Origin: Inia geoffrensis | Taxonomy: Eukaryota > Chordata > Mammalia > Artiodactyla > Iniidae | DNA: 64,000 nt | Assembly: GCA_036417435.1 (NCBI GenBank) | Contig: CM070899.1 | Location: 171,397,494-171,461,493, forward strand | Direction of reading: 5' to 3' | Part shown: positions 12,001 to 22,597 of the stretch, piece after piece | How the letters are laid out: every line of letters begins with the position of its first letter | How positions within the stretch are numbered: the stretch's first letter is position 1 | Translations under genes and position numbers: made by a program | Notes under the pieces: model-generated | Told to the model about the DNA's origin: nothing | The model's input: only the letters and a program-made list of their open reading frames with translations | The model's database searches: none

Positions 12001-15000
12001 CTTTTTCCCTATTGGGAGTAGTATTTAACGTAGCCAGATGCCTACACTTTCCCATGGCAGAGACCTTGATTCACACACATATCTCTAGATGAAATCGTAT
12101 TCACGTACGACACACATAAAAGGTAATGTGTAATGAATTTGTCTTTTGAATTATCTTTGGCTTTACTTTTCGAATACCTATTTACTAAGTTTCCTGGTCT
12201 AGATTTTTAAGCTGTTTGTATTTTAGTCTGAGCTGTTTTTTTTTTTTTAAACAGGTGTATGTCTGATAACTGCTGTCTTATTTTCAGCTATAAAACGACT
12301 TCCAATGTCTTCAATATTAAGAAAGGATGCTTGGAGGAAAGCATACTTGCTTATCAGTATTAAATTTATTTATTTCTGTTGTGTCCATGAGAGTTTACCT
12401 ATGCTGGGCAATTTCAAGATGTTATAAATTCTTATCATCATGTAGAGGTTTAGGTTTTCTGTATAAAAACACGGAAATCAATTAGTTAAGCGTTCACAGT
12501 CCTGTGATTCATTGATCTCTAATGGTTAAAATAGGTTGGTGTTCTTGTATAACTCATCTGCATACGTAAGTAGCTTCTATTCTTCCAAGTTAAGTAAGCA
12601 AAACAGTTTTAGTGTAATGTCACCAATCCGTTAAAATCTCTTATTTCTGAACCAGGCAGTTCCTTTCTCGTGTGTGAGAACACAGCCACGTTGAACTCTC
12701 CCTTGTGGTTCAAAACCACAGACGAGAGGTGGAGTCTGCCCAGTTAAAACAGTAATACTGTTTCATCGCACTGTCAAGTTTAGAGGGCAAAGTTCACAGA
12801 TTTTGATGCTGCTAAGCCAGGTGAGGGCTCGAAGAGACCAAGGGTTTCACGGGCTTCTGGATTTCTTAAATTCTGTCATAGTTTTATCTGGCAGTGAGGC
12901 ATAGAGGGGAAGAGAATCTTGGCTTTTTTTCAGAGTTCTTTGGAACATTGGCTTATTCCTGTTACCCAGCTCTTTGTGGCTGACTGCCCTTTTCAACTCT
13001 TAGAGACCATTTTGCTCACAGTTTGCGTGGAAAGTATCTTGCTAGAAGATGTATTTTCATTTGAGATTTTGTGTGTGCATATTAATACTTCATCTTGGGA
13101 AAGAGTATTTCAGTCAGTGTGAATTCTCAAGTCGTTCTGCCAACTCGTTAGCCATCCTTACTAGGTCCGTGTCCCTGTGAATGAAGAGGCCACCAAGGAT
13201 GTGGACAGGGTTTGATTCGTTCCACTGTAATGAGGCACTTATCAGAATCAATCAGTCTGCCATGAGGTTTTAGGAATCAGATCTCTGTTGTGTTCGTTGG
13301 GCAGTGGTTGTAAGCTGTTGTTCCTTCCCGTAAATAATAAGAGGTGTTGTTTTTCTAAGTTATATTGCCCCCCAATTAACATAGGTAGAATTAGCATAAA
13401 ATCATATTTTATCTAGTTTCCAAGGCAGATTCTTACCTGATCAGGGAAGGGGAGGAAAGTGGTAAGAGAACATATTGCCTTGGCATCATTAGGTTAGAAA
13501 AATGTTTTTTTCCCATTTCTTAAAGAGATGTTTAAGAACATCTCTGGATGTTTCTGACCCTCTGGGTTTATTATTTCTGTTTGATTTAGTTGCTTTGTCA
13601 CATTTGATATCTTTCCAATACCCCTGATGCATGCAAACTCTTGGAAGAGGTGCTGTCTTAATTATGTCTTTGTCACCTCTCTTTCCATTACATTCAAAGC
13701 AATGTGAGATCTTCCTTCTAACTTTAGAAAATGATTTTTACAAATCTTTCTTGTGGTATATTTTGAGTCCCCAAACAGTCCCCCCCCGCCCCGATAATAG
13801 TATTTCTTGCTCTTTGCATTTTTTAAAGAAATGAAACATATAAAGAAGCAGATAGGTAATTTGGGGTCTTGATGATGAGTGTTGACATTTGGTGTATGAA
13901 TTTGAGGACCTCTGTGGGGCATAGCGTAGCTCTACACAGATGGTGGCTGTCCTTGGTACCAATGGGGAGTCATCCAATCAGTACAGTTTCATTTCCGGCC
14001 TTTTCCCTAATCTGTGTTATACTGAGAGCATTTTCCTTTGTCTTGTAAACATCGATACTTTGCACAAGGTTCTATTATGTAATGATTTTTTTGGAGTTGT
14101 TTATTAACTTTATTTGGTGATTTTTCTTGTTGCTTAACATATTTATACTTTAGCTTTTTTTTTTCTTTTTTTGCTCTTATAAGTAACCTTTAGAAGTACT
14201 CTTCAGAGAATATCCTTATGTACCAATTTATGTCGACATCTCTGATTATTTTCTTAGAGTAAGTAGATTTATATGACCAAGGAAACAAACATTTTTAAAG
14301 CTATTGATAATTGCTTCCCATAAATTCATGAATAATAAAGTGAAAAGTACTTATGATGTATAAAGAGCTCTGTGAGAAGTCCTAGATGGGGTGGGCTGGG
14401 GGGTGAGGGGTGGGATGCAGAGCACCAAGAAGCAACTGGTACTGTTTCTGAGTTCCAGAACTTACTGTCTTATTGAATAGTTTAATAGTTCCATTTGGCT
14501 CTGTATCAAAATTACCTGTGGACTTTTAAAAGATGAAACACTATTGTACCAATAGATTTATTTACCCATTTCAGGACATTTGTGTGTTTTTCTTTAAAGC
14601 TTCTCTGTTGATTCCGGGGCACAGTCTTTTTTAAAGAACTTGGGTCCAGCGGGAAGCAGAAGGTATCTTTGTCTGTCAAGAGATGGCAAATAGGAATATA
14701 ATTGTTATTTTGATATGTCTTCGTTTGGGGCTAATTTTTCTATCTTAGAATAGAATCTGGAACATTTAGCATATTTGGTTTCGTGACACTTCACTTCTTT
14801 TCACACTCAGCCCAAATTTTTAAATGAAAAGCTATTAATTTTAGTTTGGTTTTTTTTAAAGTATTACAACACCCCATTGAGATATGGGATCCTATGTTAT
14901 CAATACAAGACTAGAACAGGAAATATTTTTCTAGAGAGAAGCTATGATAAAAGCACTGTTTCTGTTTACTGTTACTTGGTGCATCCCACCTCCCCTCCAA

Positions 15001-15254
15001 TCTTAGTTCAAGTGCATTTAGATATGTAAAGTCAGGACACTGAATTCCCAGCATTAGGGTCACCAATCAGGCACAGAAACCTCCAGAAAATGTCTGCTCC
15101 CTGTTTTACTGAGAGCGAGAAAACTTTTGCAGTTGATACACAGACAATACAATAGCAATGACATTTGAATCGTGTTCTACGTGGCTCCTTAAAATAGCTG
15201 CTTACTGGCTCATTCATTCATTCGTTTGTTCATTCATTGTAAAATGATATTCTA
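12001..15254. other. Intron, no confident feature
   Basis: AT-rich intronic sequence. A C-rich tract is at 13781-13795. Small frames (12919-13122 plus, 13662-13977 minus) have no recognisable product. I see no repeat family I can name confidently. Confidence 0.4.
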
Positions 15255-15267
15255 TATATATTATATA

Positions 15268-15345
15268 TATAACTGAATTACTTTGCTGTACACCTGAAGC
15301 TAGCACAACACTGTAAATCAACTATGCCTCAATTAAAAAAAAAAA
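15268..15345 (+). mobile_element. L1 3'-end fragment, plus strand
   Basis: 'aactgaattactttgctgta' followed by 'cacctgaagctagcacaaca' and '...caactatgcctcaattaaaa' with an A-tail is the typical 3' end of artiodactyl/carnivore-type L1 elements. Only the last 80 bp or so are present. Confidence 0.75.
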
Positions 15346-15438
15346 AGAAACGGATATTTGCTCTCTTTAGAATTAAAAAAAAAAAAAGCATGAGAACTTT
15401 TCTTTTTATTCAGAACCTTTGTAAAAGCTTATAATCTT

Positions 15439-15637
15439 TTTTTTTTTTTTTTTTTTTTGCGCAGTACGCAGGCCTCTCACTGTTGTGGCCTCTCCCATTG
15501 CGGAGCGCGGGCTCAGCGGCCATGGCTCACGGACCCAGCCGCTCCGCGGCACGTGGGCTCTTCCTGGACCGGGGCACTAACCCGTGTCCCCTGCATTGGC
15601 AGGCGGACTCTCCACCACTGCGCCACCAGGGAAGCCC
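15439..15637 (-). mobile_element. Short CHR-type SINE with a small internal deletion
   Basis: Minus-strand copy with a T tail at 15439-15459. A perfect 15-bp duplication AAAGCTTATAATCTT flanks it at 15424-15438 and 15638-15652. Compared with the other copies it lacks about 20 bases between 'ggagcgcgg' and 'gctcagcgg'. Confidence 0.95.
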
Positions 15638-15652
15638 AAAGCTTATAATCTT

Positions 15653-16924
15653 GATCAAGTAAATTATGTATAGACATTAAAAAATAAGTAAATAAAGTGA
15701 TATTCTAAATTTACCTATTTTTTGCTTTCTCATCCTCTTCTCAAACCTTTGGCTTCTTGGTCTGCTGCTTCTCATTTTTCTTTCTAATGTAGAAGGTGAG
15801 TCATAGTGGTAAATTTTTAATTTTTGGATTAGTCCATTTGACCAGCTTGCTATTAAAAAAAAGTTGTCTATCTTTTGGTTATTTATGGACCAACCATAGC
15901 TGCCAGCTAGTTACAATAACCATCTAAAACCTCAAAGGATGGGCTAAGAAGTTTTTTAAATCTACGTTTCCTTTGCGAGAGCCCTATAGCTGTGTTTAAT
16001 TTTCTGGGGTATTTGCTTCAAGGGAAATCCAGCTGAGACCCCGGTCTTAGGCTATCCTGCTACAACATTTGTACTTCCTGTAAAAGGCCTCTAAAACTAT
16101 AAATTTCACCCTTCTGTTTTGCATATTAAAAGATCTTAATTTGAATGCACTGCATTTTTGTTCAATAAGTGATGGTTCTACTCATTTTTAAAATAGGCTA
16201 ACCTCAAGTGCCAAGCTGCCCCAGCCTGAGCTGTTAATAACTGAGACCTATCTATTTCTGTGCCACATTTAGGAATATAATCCCCCTTCATATACTTTAA
16301 ATATTATAATTTGTGTTCCAAGTTATGAAATCCTAAAGTGCTATTGAGAAAATATTTAAGCCTGGGGGTGACATTTTTAGAGTTCACAAACCATTCCAGG
16401 AATATAAATCCAAAGCAATGTCAGAATCCTTGTTGAGCACCCTCAAAGTTACATATCATACAGAGGGAAATGAAGATGTTATACCCGTTTTTCTTGATTT
16501 GGGAGAGGAGACCAGGAACTGGCACTGATTAAATTATATTGAACAAAAATTCATGTATTCTTTAGACACTTAAAAATGTTTTAGCCTCATTTCATCTTTC
16601 TAAGTTGGTATCTATCTTTAATTTTTAATACTTTAGCTTATAAATGTACCTACTTTGGGTCACGAAGTCATGTCCTGTTATTAAAGAGAAGAGCCTAGTG
16701 AGGTGCTGGGACTGAGGTACCTGGTGTTTGCTTTCCAGCTGCTGGGGCAGCTCTGTTTTAATTTGCATGTGTTCTAGGTGCCATCATGTGCTGGACTGCC
16801 TTTGGGGCAATGTTTTTTACAGGGTGGGGATAAAAATGGTTTCCATCTGTCCCATCTCCAAACTGTACTGTTTCTGAGGTTTTGGTATTTTCGTGTAATG
16901 ATAGCCAAGTTGACCTGAGTACTT
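15653..16924. other. Intron, no recognisable feature
   Basis: AT-rich sequence with no open frame of note and no repeat I recognise. Confidence 0.45.
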
Positions 16925-17110
16925 GCTTCTTGCTGGCTGTGTTATGTGTTGTATCTCATTTAATCACCTTCTGAAGTGTAAGTGGTGTGGCCATTCCCAG
17001 TTTATTGGTGAGGAGGTGGAACCTGAGAGAGTTTAAATAATTCACCTAAGAATTAAACCAACTGCTGAACGATAAAGTTGAGTTATGAATCTCAATTGTC
17101 CTGTTTCATA
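16925..17110 (+). mobile_element. MIR element, plus strand
   Basis: 'gtatctcatttaatcacctt', 'cccagtttattggtgaggag' and 'gagagagtttaaataattca' follow the MIR consensus order, with considerable divergence. Confidence 0.6.
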
Positions 17111-17223
17111 TTCTGTGCTCTTAAGTATGCTTCCCACTTTCCAACATACTTACAGACTTTATATATTGCCCAGTGTTCATCTAGTTGAATATTTTAAACT
17201 GTAAAATATTTCATAGCAACCTT

Positions 17224-17592
17224 TTCATTTCTGTCACCTCTAAAACTTTCTGTTAAGCAATTAAAATAGGAATATAAGAATAACCAGCATTTATTATTAA
17301 AACCAAAATAATTTTTAAACCCTCACCAAGTCATATTATATCTTCACATCTTAGTCTTGAGTGAAAACATGCTAGCGTCATTAATATCACTACTAATAAT
17401 CTGATTCTGGTAAATGATCTCCATTTCTTTCCCCCTTTTTGGGGGAACTTTTGTCTTTGTTTTTTCCAATCCTTGTGATTGATATTTTTATCATTGTTAT
17501 TGCGAAATTATATACTCAGCCCTCTTCCTGATATTTTATGTGTGTTGTTCAAAACAGCTTAACAACAACAAAGTAAATAATGATATAATTGG
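17224..17592 (+). repeat. Left arm of a large imperfect inverted repeat
   Basis: This 369-bp arm is the reverse complement, at roughly 85-90 percent over the blocks compared by eye, of 19011-19411. Shared blocks include 'taagcaattaaaatagga', 'cattaatatcactacta', 'gatctccatttctttccc' and 'cttaacaac.acaaagtaa'. The right arm is somewhat longer because of small indels. I do not recognise the sequence as a named repeat family; it could be a local inverted duplication or two opposite copies of one old element. Confidence 0.9.
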
Positions 17593-19010
17593 ATTTTAAT
17601 CGAAAGACCAGAATAAATATCCACGAGACTACGGTGATACTAATAAGTGATTGAATAAAAAATAAAATGGGGAAAAGGTCCAAATTTCCTCGCAGGAGAA
17701 TTCCAAATAATACATGTTATACTTCCCCCTCCAGAAGGTGGAGCTTAATTCCCTCCCTCTCGAGGACTGGCTGCCCTTAGTAATTTGTTTCCAAAGAATA
17801 GTGGATGGAATGAGAAAAACATCAGCTCTGTAGTGGGGAACTGTGGTGAACTGACCTGAACCCAGTGGTCAAGGTTAGTTATCACTAGTGATAATGCATG
17901 GTGATGGTATGAGCCCCTGATGCAGTGTAATGAGATGGGACCTAAGTGGAATTTTCCCCAAAACTCTAGACTCCGGTTTAATTATGAGGAACCTTCAGAC
18001 AAACCAAAATTGAGGGACGTTCTACACAATACCTGACCACCATTCTTAAAGAATGTCATGGTCGCAAAATACCAGCGAAGACTGAGAAACAGTCTCAGAT
18101 CAGAGGAGTCTGCGGAGACACGATAGCTAAATGCAGTACGGGATCCTGCCGCGAAACAGGGATGTTAGCGGAAAAAAACTGATGACTTGCAGGTAAGTGT
18201 GTAGTTCGGTTAACAATGTCGTACCGATGTTAATGTCTTCATTTTGACAGATAAACCAAAGTTATGGAAGATGTCAACATTGGAGAAAGTTGGGTAAAGA
18301 GTATGCAGGAGCTCTCTGTACCATCTCTTCTGTAAATCTAACCTTCTTCCAAAACAAGAAGGTACAATGTAGGTTGTACCACCCACGTTTTGTGCCGAGA
18401 ATCGGATGGCAGTTAATGCACCAATGATGAGAATTATGAATGAGGATTCAGCCACTGGGCTCCATGAGCCTCCTGACATACCTGTTTGTTCCCTGAAATA
18501 TGTTTTTTGCTTTGAAAATGAGTTCTGTTAAAAGTTCTTCAACTGATTTTGTTAAATATTGGTTTAAGGTTGGCCCCCTTTACTGCTACAAGCCTGAGTT
18601 TGAGAAATGCGTCAGTTTTAGACATGCTGCATCTTCAGGACTGGGAGCTCCCACTGTGTCTTCAGTTTTTATCCTGACAACCTCCTGCATCGGCTGTTTC
18701 TTTTTCACCTTATTCAGATTGTTAAGATTTTTTTTTTTTTAAGGTGTGTGTGTGGGGTAAACAGCAATCACGCAGAAATTTCCCAGAATCACATTTTCTA
18801 AAATTATAATTTTCAGTTATAATTTGAGGACTAAAGTAGTTTCCTTGAAAATTAGTATTCTTCTCAGAGAACATGCTTTTTCTGCTGTTGGAGTTTGGAG
18901 AGAAGGACTTAATTCTTTAGAAGTCTGAGCCATTAATTTCTTTATTCTAAATGCTTCTCTTGTGGAGGTGGAGCCTCATAGATAACTTCTTTTGGTTTTT
19001 GGGTTATAAC
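17593..19010. other. Spacer between the inverted-repeat arms, mostly an old interspersed repeat
   Basis: From about 17690 to 18370 the spacer resembles an old mammalian repeat I remember, probably an L1 3' region on the plus strand ('aatacatgttatacttcccc', 'aaattgagggacgttctaca', 'gctctctgtaccatctcttc'). The rest, 18371-19010, includes a T run at 18727-18740 and no other recognised element. Confidence 0.45.
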
Positions 19011-19411
19011 CCAATTATATCATTATTTACTTTGCTGTTGTTAAGCTGTTTTGAGCAATGCACGTAAGATATCAAGAAGAGGGCTGAATATATTATTTCT
19101 CAATAACAGTAACAACAATAATATCAATTACAAGGATTAGAGAAAACAAAGACAAAAGTTTCCCCCAAAAAAGGGAAAGAAATGGAGATCAGTTAACAAA
19201 GTCCGATTTTTAGTAGTGATATTAATGAAGCTAGCATATTTTTACTCAAGCCTAAGATGTTAAGATGTAATATAGACTTGGTGAAGTTTTAAAAATGATG
19301 CCAGTTTTAATAATTAATAAACTTTATTACTTACTGCTGATTAGCGCTGACTATTCTTAGATTCCTATTTTAATTGCTTAATGGAAAGTTTTAGAGGAGA
19401 TAAAAATGATC
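19011..19411 (-). repeat. Right arm of the large imperfect inverted repeat
   Basis: Reverse-complement partner of 17224-17592. The inner ends meet at 'atataattgg' (17583-17592) and 'ccaattatat' (19011-19020). The outer ends fade near 'cctctaaaactttc' (left) and its complement near 19385-19398. Similarity appears to stop abruptly at the inner edge. Confidence 0.9.
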
Positions 19412-20482
19412 TTCTGCATTTTTCAAAAATGTATCTGTGGAAATGGTTTACCTGAGGAGGACATTTCACAGTTAAGGGGAAAACTTTACAGAAACTAAAT
19501 TGTAGATGGTACCCGAGCACTTTTCCCAGGATTGACTCAATTGTTCTGCTGACCCACCCAGTCCATTGAAGTTATGATTGTAAATGGAAAAATGTAAGGA
19601 GCTGCTAATATTTACATAGCCACATTGCCAATTGTAGTGATTTCTTTGGATATATATTGCTTTAAGATTAAGGTAAAAATGTCTTCAAATTTTAGCAATT
19701 TCTTTGAATATATATATATACTGCTTTAAAATTAAGGTAAAATATTTAGATAGGTAAGCATAAAAGATTCATCTTGCACATTTGGATAAGATGTAAGATG
19801 GCAGATCTTTTGGAATCAGGTGACTAAGTGTTTTACTGTCTCTCCCTCACCTCCTCGCATCTGTTCCCTCCCTCTCTTGTGCAGTTTGCTCCTGATGCCA
19901 GATGCGATCATTATTTACAATTTTAGTTTTGAGATATGAACATTTGGAGTTATGTGTCTTTGAAAGAAAATGAGATGTAGATGGGTATTTTGTACCTTCG
20001 AAATAAGAAGCGTGTAGCACTTTCTAAAATGTTGGAAAATTGTGTCAGACTCCAGTTGGTTTCGCGGAGTCGAGCAAGCGCGGCTCACATTCTCTATTGT
20101 TGTTGTGGAAAATGAAGGCATCTGACTCGCAGCCTTGGTATCCTGTGTTTTTCTCCTACACTTGCCCTTGGTGGAAGGAGTAAGGTCAGAAGTGGTGGTC
20201 CTGACCCTGCTGACTGTGGGGTGTAGGTGGCTGTAGAACAACTAAGTGACCGTGGTGGTTTTTGTGAAATTCTCTGAAAGAAAGAAAACGGGAGCTGCCG
20301 TTTTTGCTGCTTCTCTTTTAGCTCTTTTCCTTAGTTCCTCAGAACACAGGTGGAGATAACGTCTTTGTAACTTGAAAAAAGATTACACTTCCTCCCCATC
20401 TACCTTCTCCTCACCCCTCATGCATGTTTTCATAAGATAAAGGAGATAATCCCAGTTATATCAGGCAAGAGGTCATTGTCTT
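19412..20482. other. Intron, no recognisable feature
   Basis: A short tandem similarity is visible: 'tttctttgga' at 19641-19650 with '...tatatattgctttaagatta' recurs near 19701 as '...tatatactgctttaaaatta'. The minus-strand frame 19915-20241 has no recognisable product. Confidence 0.4.
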
Positions 20483-20495
20483 TAAAATAATTTTA

Positions 20496-20841
20496 TAAAC
20501 TTATTTATTTTTTATATTTCGCTGCGTTGGGTCTTCGTTGCTGCACGCGGGCTTTCTCTAATTGCGGTGAGCAGGGGCTACTATTCCTTGCAGTGCTCGG
20601 GCTTCTCATTGCGGTGGCTTCTCTTGTTGCGGAGCATGGGCTCTAGGCGCACAGGCTTCAGTAGTTGCAGCATGCAGGCTCAGTAGTTGTGGCTCGCAGG
20701 CTCTAGAGTGCAGGCTTAGTAGTTGTGGTGCATGGGCGTAGTTGCTCCGTGGCATGCGGGATCTTCCCGGACCAGGGCTCGAGCCTGTGTCCCCTGCATT
20801 GGCAGGAGGATTCTTAACCACTGTGCCACCAGAGAAGTCCC
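20496..20841 (-). mobile_element. Long CHR-type SINE, minus strand
   Basis: AT-rich tail followed by 'cgctgcgttgggtcttcgtt' and ending in 'ccaccagagaagtccc'. A 13-bp duplication with one mismatch, TAAAATAATTTTA at 20483-20495 and TAAAACAATTTTA at 20842-20854, flanks it. Confidence 0.93.
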
Positions 20842-20854
20842 TAAAACAATTTTA

Positions 20855-21278
20855 AAACAAACATTTTACGCTTGATTATTCCTAAGACTATGTAGTATTT
20901 ATCAGTGAACCAACCATCTGTAACATAAATAGAAGTTGTGATTCAAGATTGTGTAATGGCTTTGTCCTACTTGACAAGCAAGAACTTGGGAGATACTTTC
21001 CCATGGGAGGGGGCCATTATTATAGGAATGGCTGGATAGCAGAAGTTATACCCAGTTATACCCAGATAAACTGCGCTTCCTGCTTAGATGGAGAATGAGA
21101 ACTTGGAAATGTCGTCACTCAGAAATTGGGCTTTGAAATGGGGAGGTGTTAACTGTGGGACCTGGTTAGTCATCCTAATCTCCATAGAGCATTTGTCATA
21201 ACTTCTCTGAGTCCCCGTTTCTTTTTTTAGACAGTGAGAGGTTCAGCTGGCTGTTCTCTAGCTTTTTCCTTCCAGCTT
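20855..21278. other. Intron, no recognisable feature
   Basis: A small tandem duplication 'atacccagtt' is visible at about 21048-21065. Nothing else was recognised. Confidence 0.45.
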
Positions 21279-21719
21279 TTAAAATTCTGTATCTAAAGTT
21301 TTACATGGCATTCTGAACTGTTGAGGTGGGTTAGGAACAACTGGGGAAATTGGTTCCAATAAGGAGCCTGAATGAGGCTCCGTTTTGCTGATTTTTTTCT
21401 TCTTGGATTTCCTGGTCTGCTCCACAAGCAGGTCTGGTAGCTTCAGAGACCTTTGTGCTCTGATGGCCACCTCTGGAAACACCATGGCCTTCGTAAGTTG
21501 GTGTACCTCCATGTGAGATTTGACCAACCCCTTGTATGCCAGATCCTTTATGTTATAGCCTGATGCATATCTGTTCCAGGGGTTATTTTTCTTACCTGAT
21601 ATCAAGACTGTTAACAAGGTCAGTTGTAAGTTATGAGATAAACCTATAATGTCAAGCTTCTGGTTTTGTGAACATGTCAACCTGAAGCATTTGCTGTGCA
21701 ACAGGAAACTTATTTGCAA
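21279..21719 (-). other. Unexplained 147-codon antisense open frame (possible old processed pseudogene or repeat)
   Basis: The minus strand is open for 146 residues with protein-like composition: a basic stretch (QTRKSKKKK), a Pro/Ser-rich C-terminus (SPVVPNPPQQFRMPCKTLD) and an amphipathic middle. I do not recognise the protein. No splice context fits PARD3, which is on the other strand. No poly-A tail is obvious downstream on the minus strand, and the frame hits a stop followed by more stops. It may be a decayed retrocopy, a fragment of an unlisted repeat, or chance; at this base composition a frame this long is unusual but not impossible. Confidence 0.3.
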
Positions 21720-22288
21720 AATTAATTTTAGTTCTCAAATGTGTTCTTCCATATTGGAGAGTTCCAACATGATTTTTATTTTTTTTTGGTGTATTTAACA
21801 TTTTTGAGTGTCCCACTGATGTAAATGTAATTTTATGATCTAGAAGCTATTGAGCATGTATTTATGATACATGCTGGAAAAGACATGAGTTATAGTTCAG
21901 AATTTTTAAGGCCAGAATGAGTTTTGAGAACTGTGTATGGTACCTTTAACATTTCAAAGGAAAAAGAAAACTAATAAAATTTGATGTGCATACTAGGAGA
22001 TTTTACTTATACATTAATAAAAAAATTTGCTTGGCTAAATTAATATTTTTCAACTTTTGTTTTTCTTTTTTTACTAATTTCTGTTCAAAACATAAATTTG
22101 GTTTAAAAAGAAAATTAAAATAGTTAAAAATAAAATATTTATTACTTATGAAATTTGAGCTAAAGAGGTGCTGTGGTAAATGTTTTGGCATTCAAAATCT
22201 TTCGACTTTGACCCTGTTGTTTTTTAATTTTAAACAACTTAAAATGTCAGTGTAATCAGTGTCTCTTGTTGCAAATTCTACCGCATTT

Positions 22289-22355
22289 TAGTAGATATAT
22301 ATCTATCATTTGTAGATATTTATAGATAAATAAATGATAGATATATAGTCTACTA
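22289..22355. repeat. AT-rich near-perfect hairpin
   Basis: The left arm 22289-22311 (tagtagatatatatctatcattt, written here as TAGTAGATATATATC plus TATCATTT overlap) pairs with 22332-22355, leaving a 20-nt loop. Only one inserted base interrupts about 23 pairs. It could be a small MITE remnant or simple TA/TAGA repeat expansion. Confidence 0.8.
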
Positions 22356-22447
22356 TTAGACAGAATTTTGTTTTCACAAAAAATCTATGAATGTTCGAAT
22401 CCTCTTTGTCCTGTCATAGTTCTGCTCAGAAGTAGGAACAAATTTTA

Positions 22448-22581
22448 TTTTATTTTTTATACAGCAGGTTCTTACTAGTTATCTGTTTTGTACACGTTAG
22501 TGTATACATGTCAATCCCAGTCTCCCAGTTCATCCCACCACCACCCCGCTGCCACTTTCCCCCCTTGGTGTCCGTATGTTT
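22448..22581 (-). mobile_element. Very short 5'-truncated L1 insertion, minus strand
   Basis: The 134-bp insert begins (on +) with a T-rich tail and continues 'tacagcaggttcttactagt', then 'cccagtctcccagttcatcc', the reverse complement of an L1 3'-UTR. A perfect 16-bp duplication GTAGGAACAAATTTTA flanks it at 22432-22447 and 22582-22597, proving target-primed reverse transcription. Confidence 0.92.
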
Positions 22582-22597
22582 GTAGGAACAAATTTTA

